The notes under the pieces are model-generated. The model was not told where the DNA came from, did no database searches, and worked only from the letters and a program-made list of their open reading frames with translations. Below are positions 7,416 through 14,946 of a DNA stretch of 15,282 nt, piece by piece (within the stretch, counting starts at the first letter, position 1; each line of letters begins with the position of its first letter). Source of the stretch: UBA8522 sp035528895 (GTDB lineage: Bacteria > Acidobacteriota > Aminicenantia > Aminicenantales > UBA8522); contig DATKXS010000107.1 of assembly GCA_035528895.1 (NCBI GenBank), positions 1 through 15,282 of the forward strand, read 5' to 3'. Both the position numbers and the translations under genes were made by a program.

Positions 7416-8273
7416 TCAAAACTTCAGGAATAACCCTATTTTAGCCGAATAACCGCTGAAATCAACCGTCGCCTCCCGGACGTTGCGGACGCTACCGCCG
7501 CCCGGCTCTTCAGGATGGAGGGCCATCCGGGGTTGCCAGAAGTCGATGTCGGGCCGGTACTCCTCATAGGTATAGAGACGGCCGCTCTCCCCCAGGTCGT
7601 CCTTGCCCTCGAAACCGGAGACCCTGGCCGACCGGGCCGTCGCCTCGACGAAAAATCCCAGGGACTGGTCGAGCGCGTAGCTCAAACCGAACCCCCCCAG
7701 ATAGCTCAGCCGGCGGGCCTTGGCGTTGTCGTAAACGGGATAGGCGAAACGGTCGGCCTCCGCCGTCTTGCTGGCCTCGCGGATTACGTACGTAGCCTGC
7801 ATGGCCCCCAGACCGCCACGGAGATAGGCGTTGAATTTCTGGCCGAGTGGGAGAAAAACATAAACGGAGAGGAGCAACGGATAGGCGCTGACCTTGGTCG
7901 GCCGGGCGTAGTCGTAGAGAATCCCGTCCTGATAGATGGAGAGGAGGTTTTTTTTCTCGTCGAGCGACGCATAGGCATACCCGGCGCTGACACTGAAACC
8001 CAGCCAGCGCGAGAAGGAAAACAGGAGCTCGGCCTCGAAGCCGAGCCCGAGATGGAGCGAGGCGACGCTTTCGCCCTCCAGGCTCATGTTCGGATAGACC
8101 TCCACCTGGCGCTTCCATCCTTCCCGCCATCCGGCGAGGGCGCGATTGACCTCATCCGCTTTCAGCCACCCGAGTCCGGACGAAAGCCGGAGATGGATGT
8201 TGAAGCCGGATGAGAAAGTGGGGAGGAGGAGGGAAACAGCGCTCAGGATGGCGACGGTCTTGAACCTCTTCAT
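7416..8273 (-). CDS. Uncharacterised outer-membrane beta-barrel-like protein embedded in the purine operon
   Basis: I do not recognise a named family. The 285-residue product starts with a classic signal peptide (MKRFKTVAILSAVSLLLPTFSSG, about residues 1-23). The rest is rich in alternating hydrophobic/polar, aromatic strands (for example LHLGLGFEAELLFSFSRWLGFSVSAGYAYAS and LGGFGLSYALDQSLGFFVEATARS). It ends in KIGLFLKF with a terminal phenylalanine. That C-terminal aromatic is the usual BAM recognition feature of outer-membrane barrels, so an 8- to 10-strand barrel of the porin-like/OmpA-like superfamily is likely. The ATG at 8273 was chosen because it begins the signal peptide; an in-frame TTG 15 bases upstream is less likely. 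The ribosome site is weak (AAGGA about 14 bases away). The gene starts 21 bp after purL and ends 24 bp before purN, so it should be co-transcribed with them. The function is unknown. Confidence 0.75.
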   Translation of the reverse strand: MKRFKTVAILSAVSLLLPTFSSGFNIHLRLSSGLGWLKADEVNRALAGWREGWKRQVEVYPNMSLEGESVASLHLGLGFEAELLFSFSRWLGFSVSAGYAYASLDEKKNLLSIYQDGILYDYARPTKVSAYPLLLSVYVFLPLGQKFNAYLRGGLGAMQATYVIREASKTAEADRFAYPVYDNAKARRLSYLGGFGLSYALDQSLGFFVEATARSARVSGFEGKDDLGESGRLYTYEEYRPDIDFWQPRMALHPEEPGGGSVRNVREATVDFSGYSAKIGLFLKF

Positions 8274-8294
8274 CTTTGACGAGCCCAATCCTTA

Positions 8295-10499
8295 TCAGAC
8301 CGAGAGAGCCTCGGGGATGGCCCTTTTCCAGGCTTCATAAAGCTGCTCCACAGACAAACGGACGATCTCCCGGCCGCCCTGGCGGATGATGAGCTCCTTT
8401 CCTCCGACCTGACCGACCGCTTTCGCCGGGATGGCTCTCTCTTCGGCCAGCTTCAGGAGCTGGGAAAGATGCCGGGCGGCGGTGCTGACCAGCAGGCGCG
8501 ACTGACTTTCAGCGAAGAGTAGAGCATCCGGGCGGAGCTTGTCGTCGAGCCCGATGGCACAGCCGATCCTCGTCCCGCTCAGCAGACAGCATTCGGCGGC
8601 ACAGACGGCCAGCCCTCCCTCGGAGAGATCGTGGGCCGACCGGAGAAGCCCCTTTCCGATAGCCTCGCGGCAGAGCTCTTGGACAGCCTTTTCCCGTTCC
8701 AGGTCGATGCCGGGCGGCCGGCCGTTCTCCAGGCCGTGGACGGTGCGGAGGTACTCCGACCCGCCGAGTTCCTCCCTGTTTTCACCGAGCAACACGATAG
8801 AGTCGCCGTCTTCCTGGAATCCGGGGCCGACCAGTTTGTCCAGGTCGTCGATCAGGCCGACCACACCCAGAACCGGCGTCGGATGGATGGAGGTTCCCTC
8901 GGTGTCGTTGTAGAAACTGACGTTTCCCCCCGTGACCGGGATCTCGAAGGTCCGGCAGGCCTCGGCCATGCCCTCGATGACTTTCTTGAATTGCCACATG
9001 ATCTCGGGCTTTTCGGGATTGCCGAAGTTCAGACAGTTGGTGACGCCGAGGGGGGCCGCTCCGACGCAGGCCAGGTTGCGGCAGGCCTCGGCCACAGCAA
9101 TGGCCCCGCCGGTCCGGGGGTCGAGATAGCAATAGAGCGCGTTCCCATCGAGGGTCATGGCCAACCCCCTCTTCTCGCCCTTGATCCGCAGCACGGCCGC
9201 GTCCGCTCCCGGCAGGAGCACCGTGTTTGTCTGGACCATGTGGTCGTACTGCCGGAAGACCCATTCTTTGGCGGCGATGGTCGGAGAGGCCATCAGCTTG
9301 AGGAGGGCGGTGTTGAGGTCCCCGGGCGGGGGAGGAAGGACAAGCTTTTGGACTGAACGGAGGTAGGCCGGTTTCCGGCTCGGCCGCCGATAGACGGGGC
9401 ACAGGTTGACGACGGCATCCACTGGGACGTCGACGACCGTCTCGCCCCGGAAGCTCACCCTCAGGTTCCGTCCGGCGGTGACTTCGCCGATGTTGACCGC
9501 GTCCAGGTCCCATTTTGCGAAGACCTTCTGGACCTCGTTCACGTTCTCCCTTTTGGCCACGATCAGCATCCTCTCCTGGGATTCAGAGAGCATGATCTCG
9601 TAAGGGGTCATGCCCTCTTCCCGCTGGGGGACGAGATCGAGGCTGATGGAAATGCCTGTTCCCGATTTGGCGGGCATCTCCGTGGTCGAGCAGGTCAGGC
9701 CGGCTGCTCCCATATCCTGGATTCCCACGATCAGTCCTTTCTCCATGACTTCCAAACAGGCTTCCAAGAGCAGCTTCTCTTTGAAGGGGTCTCCCACCTG
9801 GACATTGGGCCGCTTCTGCTCGATCTCCTTCCCGAACTCGGCCGAGGCCATGGTCGCGCCGTGGATACCGTCCCGGCCCGTCTTCGACCCGACGTAGAGG
9901 ACCGGGTTGCCGGCCCCTTCGGCCCTGGCGTAGAAAATCCTCTCTTTTGCCACCAGGCCCAGGCAGAAGACATTGACCAGTGGATTCTTGGAATAGACCT
10001 CGTGAAAATAGACCTCGCCCCCGATCGTGGGAACGCCGATGGAATTCCCGTAAGAGGAGATCCCGCCGACGACCCCGTCCATGATGGCCCTGTTCCTGGG
10101 AGCGGCGAGCGGGCCAAAACGCAGCGAATCCAGCAGGGCGATCGGCCGGGCCCCCATGGTGAAAATATCTCGCAGGATCCCGCCGACGCCGGTGGCCGCG
10201 CCCTGGAAGGGCTCGATAAAAGAAGGATGGTTGTGGGATTCGATCTTGAAGACAACGGCCAGCCCATCGCCGATGTCGATGATGCCGGCGTTCTCCCCGG
10301 GTCCCTGGATGACCCGCTTCCCTTTGGTGGGAAGCTTCCTGAGGAAGTTTTTTGAGCTCTTGTAGCTGCAGTGCTCCGACCACATCAGGGAGAAGATCCC
10401 GAGCTCGGTGAGGTTTGGTTCCCGTCCGACGAGGGCGACGATCCTCTCGTATTCCTCGAGAGTCAGGTTGTGGTCGGCGAGCAGTTTGGGGTCGATCAT
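8295..10499 (-). CDS. purL: Phosphoribosylformylglycinamidine synthase subunit PurL (small type)
   Basis: At 734 residues this is the small PurL form, which needs separate PurS and PurQ subunits, unlike the ~1300-residue fused enzyme of Gammaproteobacteria. It performs the ATP-dependent synthesis of FGAM from FGAR. Visible landmarks are SEHCSYKSSK (41-50) and VVFKIESHNHPSFIEPFQGAA (82-102) with the substrate/metal-binding His-rich segment. GVGGILRDIFTMGARPIALLDSLRFG follows, and a second AIRS-type half holds LNFGNPEKPEIMWQF and PVTGGNVSFYND. The start ATG (10499-10497) overlaps the purQ stop TGA in an ATGA arrangement, indicating translational coupling. The stop lies 21 bp before the barrel-protein gene. 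Confidence 0.97.
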   Translation of the reverse strand: MIDPKLLADHNLTLEEYERIVALVGREPNLTELGIFSLMWSEHCSYKSSKNFLRKLPTKGKRVIQGPGENAGIIDIGDGLAVVFKIESHNHPSFIEPFQGAATGVGGILRDIFTMGARPIALLDSLRFGPLAAPRNRAIMDGVVGGISSYGNSIGVPTIGGEVYFHEVYSKNPLVNVFCLGLVAKERIFYARAEGAGNPVLYVGSKTGRDGIHGATMASAEFGKEIEQKRPNVQVGDPFKEKLLLEACLEVMEKGLIVGIQDMGAAGLTCSTTEMPAKSGTGISISLDLVPQREEGMTPYEIMLSESQERMLIVAKRENVNEVQKVFAKWDLDAVNIGEVTAGRNLRVSFRGETVVDVPVDAVVNLCPVYRRPSRKPAYLRSVQKLVLPPPPGDLNTALLKLMASPTIAAKEWVFRQYDHMVQTNTVLLPGADAAVLRIKGEKRGLAMTLDGNALYCYLDPRTGGAIAVAEACRNLACVGAAPLGVTNCLNFGNPEKPEIMWQFKKVIEGMAEACRTFEIPVTGGNVSFYNDTEGTSIHPTPVLGVVGLIDDLDKLVGPGFQEDGDSIVLLGENREELGGSEYLRTVHGLENGRPPGIDLEREKAVQELCREAIGKGLLRSAHDLSEGGLAVCAAECCLLSGTRIGCAIGLDDKLRPDALLFAESQSRLLVSTAARHLSQLLKLAEERAIPAKAVGQVGGKELIIRQGGREIVRLSVEQLYEAWKRAIPEALSV

Positions 10500-11179
10500 G
10501 ATCGGATCAGGGATTCGAAGATCAGCCGGCCGTCCTGGCTGCCGAGGGACGCTTCCGAGGCTCTCTCCGGATGGGGCATCATGCCCATGACGTTGCCGCG
10601 CCGGTTGATCAGCCCGGCGATGGCCGCCGCCGAGCCGTTGACGTTCGCTGCCTCGGTCGTCTCTCCTTTTTCATCGACATAGCGAAGGACGACCTGACCC
10701 TGCTCCTCCAGCTTGGCCAGATTTTCGGGTGGAGCGAAAAAGTTGCCGTCGAAGTGGGCGATCGGGATGCGGAGGACCTGACCTCGCTGGGCCAGGCGGG
10801 TGAACGGGGTCGCCGGATTGTCTATGCGGAGTTGGACGAACTGGCAGAGGAACTTGAGGTTCTTGTTCCTCAGCATTGCCCCGGGGAGCAGCCCGAGCTC
10901 GAGGAGCACCTGGAACCCATTGCAGATCCCCAGGATCATCCCTCCCCGGTCGGCGAACTCGGCAACCTCCTGCATCAGCGGAGAAAAGCGGGCGATGGCG
11001 CCCGACCGCAGATAATCACCGTAGGAAAACCCGCCCGGCAGGACGACGCAATCGACATTCTGGAGGTCGTGGTTCTTATGCCAGAGGAAAACGGTCTCCT
11101 GGCCGAGCACATCCCTGAGGACATAGAAAGTATCGTAATCGCAATTCGAACCGGGGAAGATGACGACGCCGAACTTCAA
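10496..11179 (-). CDS. purQ: Phosphoribosylformylglycinamidine synthase glutaminase subunit PurQ
   Basis: The 227-residue class I glutamine amidotransferase supplies ammonia to PurL. The nucleophile is C86 in MILGICNGFQVLLELGLLPGA, and the His-Glu pair is H203/E205 in GMMPHPERASEASLG. The N-terminus KFGVVIFPGSNCDYDT and the block LPGGFSYGDYLRSGAIA are typical of PurQ. No ATG is available in front of the conserved start. The TTG at 11179-11177 is the best initiator, giving MKFGVVIFPG, with AGG about 9 bases upstream. It begins 10 bp after purS ends and its stop overlaps the purL start by 4 bp. A longer reading upstream to 11338 runs through purS in another frame and is not plausible. Confidence 0.95.
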   Translation of the reverse strand: MKFGVVIFPGSNCDYDTFYVLRDVLGQETVFLWHKNHDLQNVDCVVLPGGFSYGDYLRSGAIARFSPLMQEVAEFADRGGMILGICNGFQVLLELGLLPGAMLRNKNLKFLCQFVQLRIDNPATPFTRLAQRGQVLRIPIAHFDGNFFAPPENLAKLEEQGQVVLRYVDEKGETTEAANVNGSAAAIAGLINRRGNVMGMMPHPERASEASLGSQDGRLIFESLIRS

Positions 11180-11189
11180 GGGGTCAAAC

Positions 11190-11441
11190 CTATCTTTCTT
11201 CTCCCAGGATCTCCCAGGTGAACTTCTCGATGATCGGGTTGGCCAGGACCTTGTCAGCGATCTCCGGGACGACGCGGCGGGTCTGCTCTTCCGTAATGCC
11301 GTCGAGTGCGATCTCGAAGACCTTGCCCTGCCGGACATCCTTGACGAATCCGTAGCCTAGGGTGAGAAGCGCGTTCTTCACCGTCTGCCCCTGGGGGTCG
11401 AGGACGCTTTCTTTGAAGGAAACGAGGATTCTAACTCTCAT
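11190..11441 (-). CDS. purS: Phosphoribosylformylglycinamidine synthase small subunit PurS
   Basis: At 83 residues this matches the usual PurS size. The sequence MRVRILVSFKESVLDPQGQTVKNALLTLGYGFVKDVRQGKVFEIAL is characteristic: a beta strand, then D-P-Q-G-x-x-V, then the G-[YF] turn and V-R-x-G-K. PurS bridges PurL and PurQ in the FGAM synthase complex and is required when PurL is of the small type, as it is here. Its start overlaps the end of purB by 11 bp. It ends 10 bp before purQ. Confidence 0.95.
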   Translation of the reverse strand: MRVRILVSFKESVLDPQGQTVKNALLTLGYGFVKDVRQGKVFEIALDGITEEQTRRVVPEIADKVLANPIIEKFTWEILGEER

Positions 11442-12732
11442 GCCCGAGGACCCTTTCGAAGATATAATCAATCTTGTCGAGATATGCGTCGAGCGTGAAG
11501 CAGGCGGCGATCTCCTGAGGCGTGAGGATGGCCAGGATGTCCTTATCCGCCAACAGAAGGTCTTTGAGGCTGAGGTCCTCTTTCCAGGCGCGCAGGCTCG
11601 ACCGCTGGACAAGTTCGTAGGCCTGCGGCCTGGGAATGTTCTTGTCGGTGAGGGCGATGAGGACGCGCTGGCTGAAGACGAGCCCTTTAGTCGCCTCGAT
11701 GTTCGCCTTCATCCGGTCTTCGTGGACGACCCAGTTCCGGATGATGTCGACCGTTTCCGAGAGCAGATAATCGGCCAGGATGAAGGAGTCGGGAAAGATG
11801 ATCCGTTCGGCCGAGGAATGGGAGATATCGCGTTCATGCCAAAGGGGGATATTCTCGAGCGCCACCAGAAGATTTCCCCGCAGGATCCGGGAGAGCCCGG
11901 TGATCCTCTCGGCCCGCACCGGATTCTTTTTATGGGGCATAGAGGACGACCCTTTTTGGCCTTTGGTGAAGGGCTCTTCCAACTCCAGGACCTCGGTCTT
12001 CTGGAGGTGCCGCAGCTCGGTGGCGAACTTGTCCAGGCTCGCACCCAGCAGCGCTAAGGCCGAGAGCGCCTCGGCGTGCCGGTCGCGTTGCAACACCTGC
12101 GTGGAGACCTTGGCCGGGCGGAGGCCGAGACGAAGGAGGGCCATCTCTTCCACCCGGGGGTCGAGATGGATGTAGGTCCCGACCGAACCGGAGATGCGCC
12201 CGACGCTGATGACCTCGAGCGCCCGCCGGAGCCTGGCCTCGTGGCGGCCGATCTCTTCATACCAGACCAAAAGCTTCACTCCGAAGGTGATCGGCTCGGC
12301 ATGGACGCCGTGGGACCGGCCCATCATCACCGTCTTCCTGTGACGGAGGGCCTGCCCCTTGACGATATCTTTGAGAGAAACGAGGTCGCGGATGACCTTG
12401 TCTAGCGACTCCTTGAGGAGGAGAGAGAGGGCGGTGTCGACGACATCGTAGGAAGTCAACCCCAGATGGATGTAATGGGCGTCCTCGCCGACGTATTCGC
12501 CCACAGATTCGAGGAAGGCGATGACGTCGTGCTTGACCACCCGCTCGATCTCTTCGATCCGGGTGAGGGAAAAAGCCGCTTTGTCCTTGATTCTCTGGAG
12601 AGCAGCCGCCGGGATCCGGACGAGCTCGGCCCAAGCCTCGCAGACGGCCAACTCGACGTCCAGCCACTTTCGGTATCTGTTCTCGTCGGACCAGACAGCC
12701 CCCATCTCGGGCCGGGTATACCTGTCGATCAT
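11431..12732 (-). CDS. purB: Adenylosuccinate lyase
   Basis: The 433-residue member of the fumarase/aspartase superfamily cleaves SAICAR to AICAR and adenylosuccinate to AMP, both releasing fumarate. The family signature GSSSMPHKKNP is at 261-271, carrying the flexible-loop catalytic serine. The catalytic histidine region is GRSHGVHAEP (138-147, H141), with a second conserved histidine in VKHDVIAFL (H68). LGLTSYDVVDTA (90-101) is also typical. The ATG at 12732 has AAGGA 7 bases upstream and a near-consensus promoter. It is the first gene of the operon and overlaps purS by 11 bp. Confidence 0.97.
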   Translation of the reverse strand: MIDRYTRPEMGAVWSDENRYRKWLDVELAVCEAWAELVRIPAAALQRIKDKAAFSLTRIEEIERVVKHDVIAFLESVGEYVGEDAHYIHLGLTSYDVVDTALSLLLKESLDKVIRDLVSLKDIVKGQALRHRKTVMMGRSHGVHAEPITFGVKLLVWYEEIGRHEARLRRALEVISVGRISGSVGTYIHLDPRVEEMALLRLGLRPAKVSTQVLQRDRHAEALSALALLGASLDKFATELRHLQKTEVLELEEPFTKGQKGSSSMPHKKNPVRAERITGLSRILRGNLLVALENIPLWHERDISHSSAERIIFPDSFILADYLLSETVDIIRNWVVHEDRMKANIEATKGLVFSQRVLIALTDKNIPRPQAYELVQRSSLRAWKEDLSLKDLLLADKDILAILTPQEIAACFTLDAYLDKIDYIFERVLGHES

Positions 12733-12757
12733 CGCGGATTCCTTGAAAAGAGGTCAA

Positions 12758-12786
12758 ATCATAGCAAGGAGAGGTGGGCTTGTCAA
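12758..12786 (-). promoter_or_regulatory. Sigma70-type promoter of the purine operon
   Basis: On the minus strand a perfect TTGACA (+ strand 12786-12781) is followed after exactly 17 bp by TATGAT (12763-12758, 5 of 6 matches). The expected start of transcription is near 12751, leaving a leader of about 19 bases that contains the AAGGA ribosome site (12744-12740) of purB. The short leader leaves no room for a riboswitch. No operator was recognised. Confidence 0.8.
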
Positions 12787-12845
12787 TTTCACCTTGCGTT
12801 TCCAAGGATCTTGATCCATCTTTGTCTAATAGGATGAAGGCAGTG

Positions 12846-13421
12846 ATGGACGATGTCGAGGAAGAAAAACTCGTCGAACTGGCCGGGAGAGGCGACCTGG
12901 ACGCCTACACGGAGCTCATCCGCCGCTACCGGGAACGAATCTACCGGACGATCCACCGCTTCACCCGCAGCCACGATGACACGGATGATCTGGCTCAGGA
13001 GACCTTCCTGCGGGCCTTCAGAAATCTGCGGAGTTTTGGCCGGAGATCGGGATTTTATACCTGGATCTATCGGATCGCCGTGAACCAATGCCTCAATTTC
13101 CTGAAGAAAAAAGCAAAGGAGCCGCGTCGGGAGGAATTCGCCGACCGACTGATCGACGGCCGACGGCAAGCCTTTGGGTCGCCGGAGTCGGCCATGGCTG
13201 CCGGAGAATTCCAGGAACGGCTGACCGCAGCTATCGACTCCCTGCCCTTGCCGTACAGGGCTTGCTTCACCCTGGTCGTTTTCCAGGGAATGAACCACCG
13301 CCGGGCCGCCGCCGTGCTGGGCTGTTCGGAGAAGACTGTATCCTGGCGAATGCACAAGGCGAGGAAGATGCTCCAGGTCCGCTTGAGTCCTTACCTGGGC
13401 GAGGTGTCTGATGAACTGTGA
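12846..13421 (+). CDS. ECF-type RNA polymerase sigma factor
   Basis: The 191-residue two-domain sigma factor has region 2 from about residue 14: AYTELIRRYRERIYRTIHRFTR, then DDTDDLAQETFLRAFRNLRSF, and GFYTWIYRIAVNQCLNFLKKK. The 4.2 helix-turn-helix region is AIDSLPLPYRACFTLVVFQGMNHRRAAAVLGCSEKTVSWRMHKARKML. Such factors redirect RNA polymerase to stress promoters when released from an anti-sigma factor. The ATG at 12846 is favoured because GAAGG lies 5 bases ahead. ATG 12834 is in frame but has its AGG directly adjacent, and a further upstream extension would run into the purB promoter. The next gene begins inside its 3' end (11-bp overlap), the typical sigma/anti-sigma coupling. The gene diverges from purB. 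Confidence 0.92.
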   Translation: MDDVEEEKLVELAGRGDLDAYTELIRRYRERIYRTIHRFTRSHDDTDDLAQETFLRAFRNLRSFGRRSGFYTWIYRIAVNQCLNFLKKKAKEPRREEFADRLIDGRRQAFGSPESAMAAGEFQERLTAAIDSLPLPYRACFTLVVFQGMNHRRAAAVLGCSEKTVSWRMHKARKMLQVRLSPYLGEVSDEL

Positions 13422-14004
13422 AAAAATCAAACGCTGGATTTCCGATGACATCGACGGCGCGCTCACGGACAAGAAAAGACGGAGAATCGAGTCCCATTTG
13501 AGCGCCTGTTCCGTCTGCCGGGCTTATCGAAGAGATCTTGTCCGCATCCAGGCTGAAAGCGGGCTCGTCGAGGCGAGGCCGGTCGCCGCGGACTATTTTG
13601 AAAAATTCACCGCCGCCATCGAAGCGAAGCTCCGGTGGGAAAAACAGGTCGCCGGGCGCGGCGGCCCCGTTCCTCTGAGATGGAGATGGGCCTGGGTCTC
13701 TGTTCCTTTGGTCCTGGCCCTCATCCTCGGCATCGTCTTTTTCCGCAACAGGGGAGATGGCCTCCGGCATGAGATCTTTTCCTTCGAGGGCTGTATCGAC
13801 CGTATCTTTCAGGAGATCGGCGGGGATGATGAGATCGCGGCCGACTTCAGCCGTTTCCTCTCCGGCTCGCTTCTGGGTGGGGGGGAAGCGGTTGTTCTGG
13901 AGGACGATATCGATCTCTGGAACGAACCGTTCTTTTGGCGGAGTCTAAGTGATGAGGATCTCAGATTGATCGAAGAAGAGATCAAGAAAGGAATCCGGTC
14001 TTAG
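13411..14004 (+). CDS. Membrane-anchored zinc-finger (ZAS) anti-sigma factor
   Basis: The 197-residue protein begins MNCEKIKRWISDDIDGAL and carries H29-x3-C33-x2-C36 (HLSACSVC), the zinc-binding ZAS signature of anti-sigma factors that mask ECF sigma factors. One transmembrane helix lies at about 94-112 (AWVSVPLVLALILGIVFF). The remaining ~85 residues should be extracytoplasmic, and they are acidic (DDEIAADFSRFL, VVLEDDIDLWNEPF). Overlap of the sigma gene stop by 11 bp (13411-13421) implies coupled, stoichiometric synthesis. The signal sensed is unknown. The stop TAG (14002-14004) sits inside the ribosome site of the next gene. Confidence 0.88.
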   Translation: MNCEKIKRWISDDIDGALTDKKRRRIESHLSACSVCRAYRRDLVRIQAESGLVEARPVAADYFEKFTAAIEAKLRWEKQVAGRGGPVPLRWRWAWVSVPLVLALILGIVFFRNRGDGLRHEIFSFEGCIDRIFQEIGGDDEIAADFSRFLSGSLLGGGEAVVLEDDIDLWNEPFFWRSLSDEDLRLIEEEIKKGIRS

Positions 14005-14014
14005 GAGGTCAAGG

Positions 14015-14515
14015 ATGAGAAAAAGACGAGGTCTCTTCGTGCTTGCGGGTGTCATCTTTTGGAGCGGACTTTTCCTATCCGCGCAAGCTCAGGACCAGAA
14101 GCTGCCAAATAGGGAGAGAATCCGGGAGAACATCCACCAGCTGCGCCTTCTGCGGATGACCGAAGCCCTCGGCCTCAGCGAGGAACAGACGGCCAAGATC
14201 TATCCGGTCGCCTCGCGAATCGAGAAAGACAAGCAGGCGATCCTCGGGGAGATCAACGGCGAAATGCGTCGCCTCCAAGACCTTCTGGCCGAAACCGACC
14301 TCGATGAGGCGGACCTGTCGGCCAGCGTCGCGAAGATCAAGGAGCTAAGACAGAGGTTCCAGCATAAAGACCGGGAGTTCGAGGAGTTCCTGGAGGAGAA
14401 TCTGAGCCCGCTGCAGAAGGCCAAGTACCTCCTTTTTTCGGCCGAATTCTACAGGGGGATCACCGAGGGATTGAGAAGGCGGTGGCCACAGGGCCGAGAT
14501 AAGCGGCCGTTCTGA
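14015..14515 (+). CDS. Secreted Spy/CpxP/CnrX-like periplasmic helical protein
   Basis: The 166-residue product has a signal peptide (residues 1-25, ending SAQA before QDQK). The mature part is almost wholly helical and charged. It contains LGLSEEQTAKIYPVASRIEKDKQ, a long charged helix around 80-125, and an LTxxQ-like segment LSPLQKAKYLLFSAEFYRG near the C-terminus. This pattern belongs to the CpxP/Spy/ZraP/CnrX group of periplasmic chaperones and metal or envelope-stress sensors. Its place after an ECF sigma and anti-sigma pair suggests it either senses the signal for the anti-sigma factor (as CnrX does with CnrY and CnrH) or is a stress-induced chaperone. The two cannot be separated from sequence. 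No metal-ligand cluster was recognised. AGGAGG (14003-14008) precedes the ATG by 6 bases. Confidence 0.75.
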   Translation: MRKRRGLFVLAGVIFWSGLFLSAQAQDQKLPNRERIRENIHQLRLLRMTEALGLSEEQTAKIYPVASRIEKDKQAILGEINGEMRRLQDLLAETDLDEADLSASVAKIKELRQRFQHKDREFEEFLEENLSPLQKAKYLLFSAEFYRGITEGLRRRWPQGRDKRPF

Positions 14516-14536
14516 GAAAAAGTTCTATCTCCTCTC

Positions 14537-14568
14537 TTGACAAAAATGGGGGTTTCCTCTAGTATAAT
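14537..14568 (+). promoter_or_regulatory. Promoter of the tRNA-tuf operon
   Basis: A perfect TTGACA (14537-14542) is followed by TAGTATAAT. The perfect TATAAT (14563-14568) is 20 bp from the -35 box, unusually far. The overlapping TAGTAT (14560-14565) gives a normal 17-bp spacer but fewer matches (4 of 6). Either way this is the strongest-looking promoter in the window and lies about 145 bp ahead of the first tRNA. Confidence 0.75.
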
Positions 14569-14622
14569 GGGCGCATTTATTTAATTTCTGCTTTTCTAAA
14601 AACCGTAATCTATAAAGCCGGT

Positions 14623-14664
14623 AAAGAGAAGGTATATTTGTTCTCCACTTTGTGCTTTCTCTTT
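14623..14664 (+). other. Hairpin with T-rich tail in the leader of the tRNA-tuf transcript
   Basis: AAAGAGAA (14623-14630) can pair with TTCTCTTT (14657-14664), which is followed by a T-rich tract. The shorter GAGAA (14626-14630) could instead pair with the nearer TTCTC (14641-14645). The stems are AT-rich, so stability is doubtful. It could be a weak terminator, a processing site or chance. Confidence 0.25.
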
Positions 14665-14714
14665 TTCTTTAGGCTGGAAGCGCCGCTTTGATGCATTTTC
14701 AGAGTGTCATATGT

Positions 14715-14787
14715 GCCAGCGTAGCTCAGTTGGTAGAGCGGCTGATTTGTAATCAGCGGGTCGGGGGTTCGAATCCCTTCGCTGGCT
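14715..14787 (+). tRNA. tRNA-Thr (anticodon TGT)
   Basis: The 73-base cloverleaf has acceptor strands GCCAGCG and CGCTGGC, D-loop AGTTGGTAGA, anticodon loop TTTGTAA with TGT at 34-36, and T arm GGGGGTTCGAATCCC. The discriminator is T and no CCA is encoded. It is the first tRNA of the tuf operon. Confidence 0.97.
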
Positions 14788-14858
14788 CCGGCTCGGGGAT
14801 GAGCCCGATGAAAACCCTGCTCGTCCGGCTGGGACGATGGGCGAGTGAACCCCTCTAT

Positions 14859-14941
14859 GGGCAGGTACCAAAGTGGCCAAATGGGGCGGGCTGTAAACCC
14901 GCTGCGGAAACGCTTCGGAGGTTCGAATCCTTCCCTGCCCA
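14859..14941 (+). tRNA. tRNA-Tyr (anticodon GTA)
   Basis: The 83-base type II tRNA has acceptor GGGCAGG/CCTGCCC, anticodon stem GCGGG/CCCGC around loop CTGTAAA, a long variable arm typical of bacterial tRNA-Tyr, and T loop GGTTCGAATCC. The discriminator is A and CCA is not encoded. Confidence 0.97.
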
Positions 14942-14946
14942 CTTGT

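Noticed and set aside
6810..7433. Plus-strand 207-residue open frame opposite purN
   Set aside because: PurN active-site residues are all present on the other strand; this frame is a high-GC shadow.
7515..8213. Plus-strand 232-residue open frame opposite the barrel-like gene
   Set aside because: The minus frame has a signal peptide, barrel-like strands and operon spacing. The plus frame has none of these.
8631..9356. Plus-strand 241-residue open frame opposite purL
   Set aside because: It is a shadow of the clearly identified PurL.
12733..12757. Purine riboswitch or attenuator ahead of purB
   Set aside because: The predicted leader is only about 19 bases, too short for an aptamer.
14787..14858. 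Possible small gene or hairpin RNA between tRNA-Thr and tRNA-Tyr
   Set aside because: Only short hairpins (GGCTC/GAGCC and TCGTCC/GGACGA) are seen. These are expected of tRNA spacers that are processed away.
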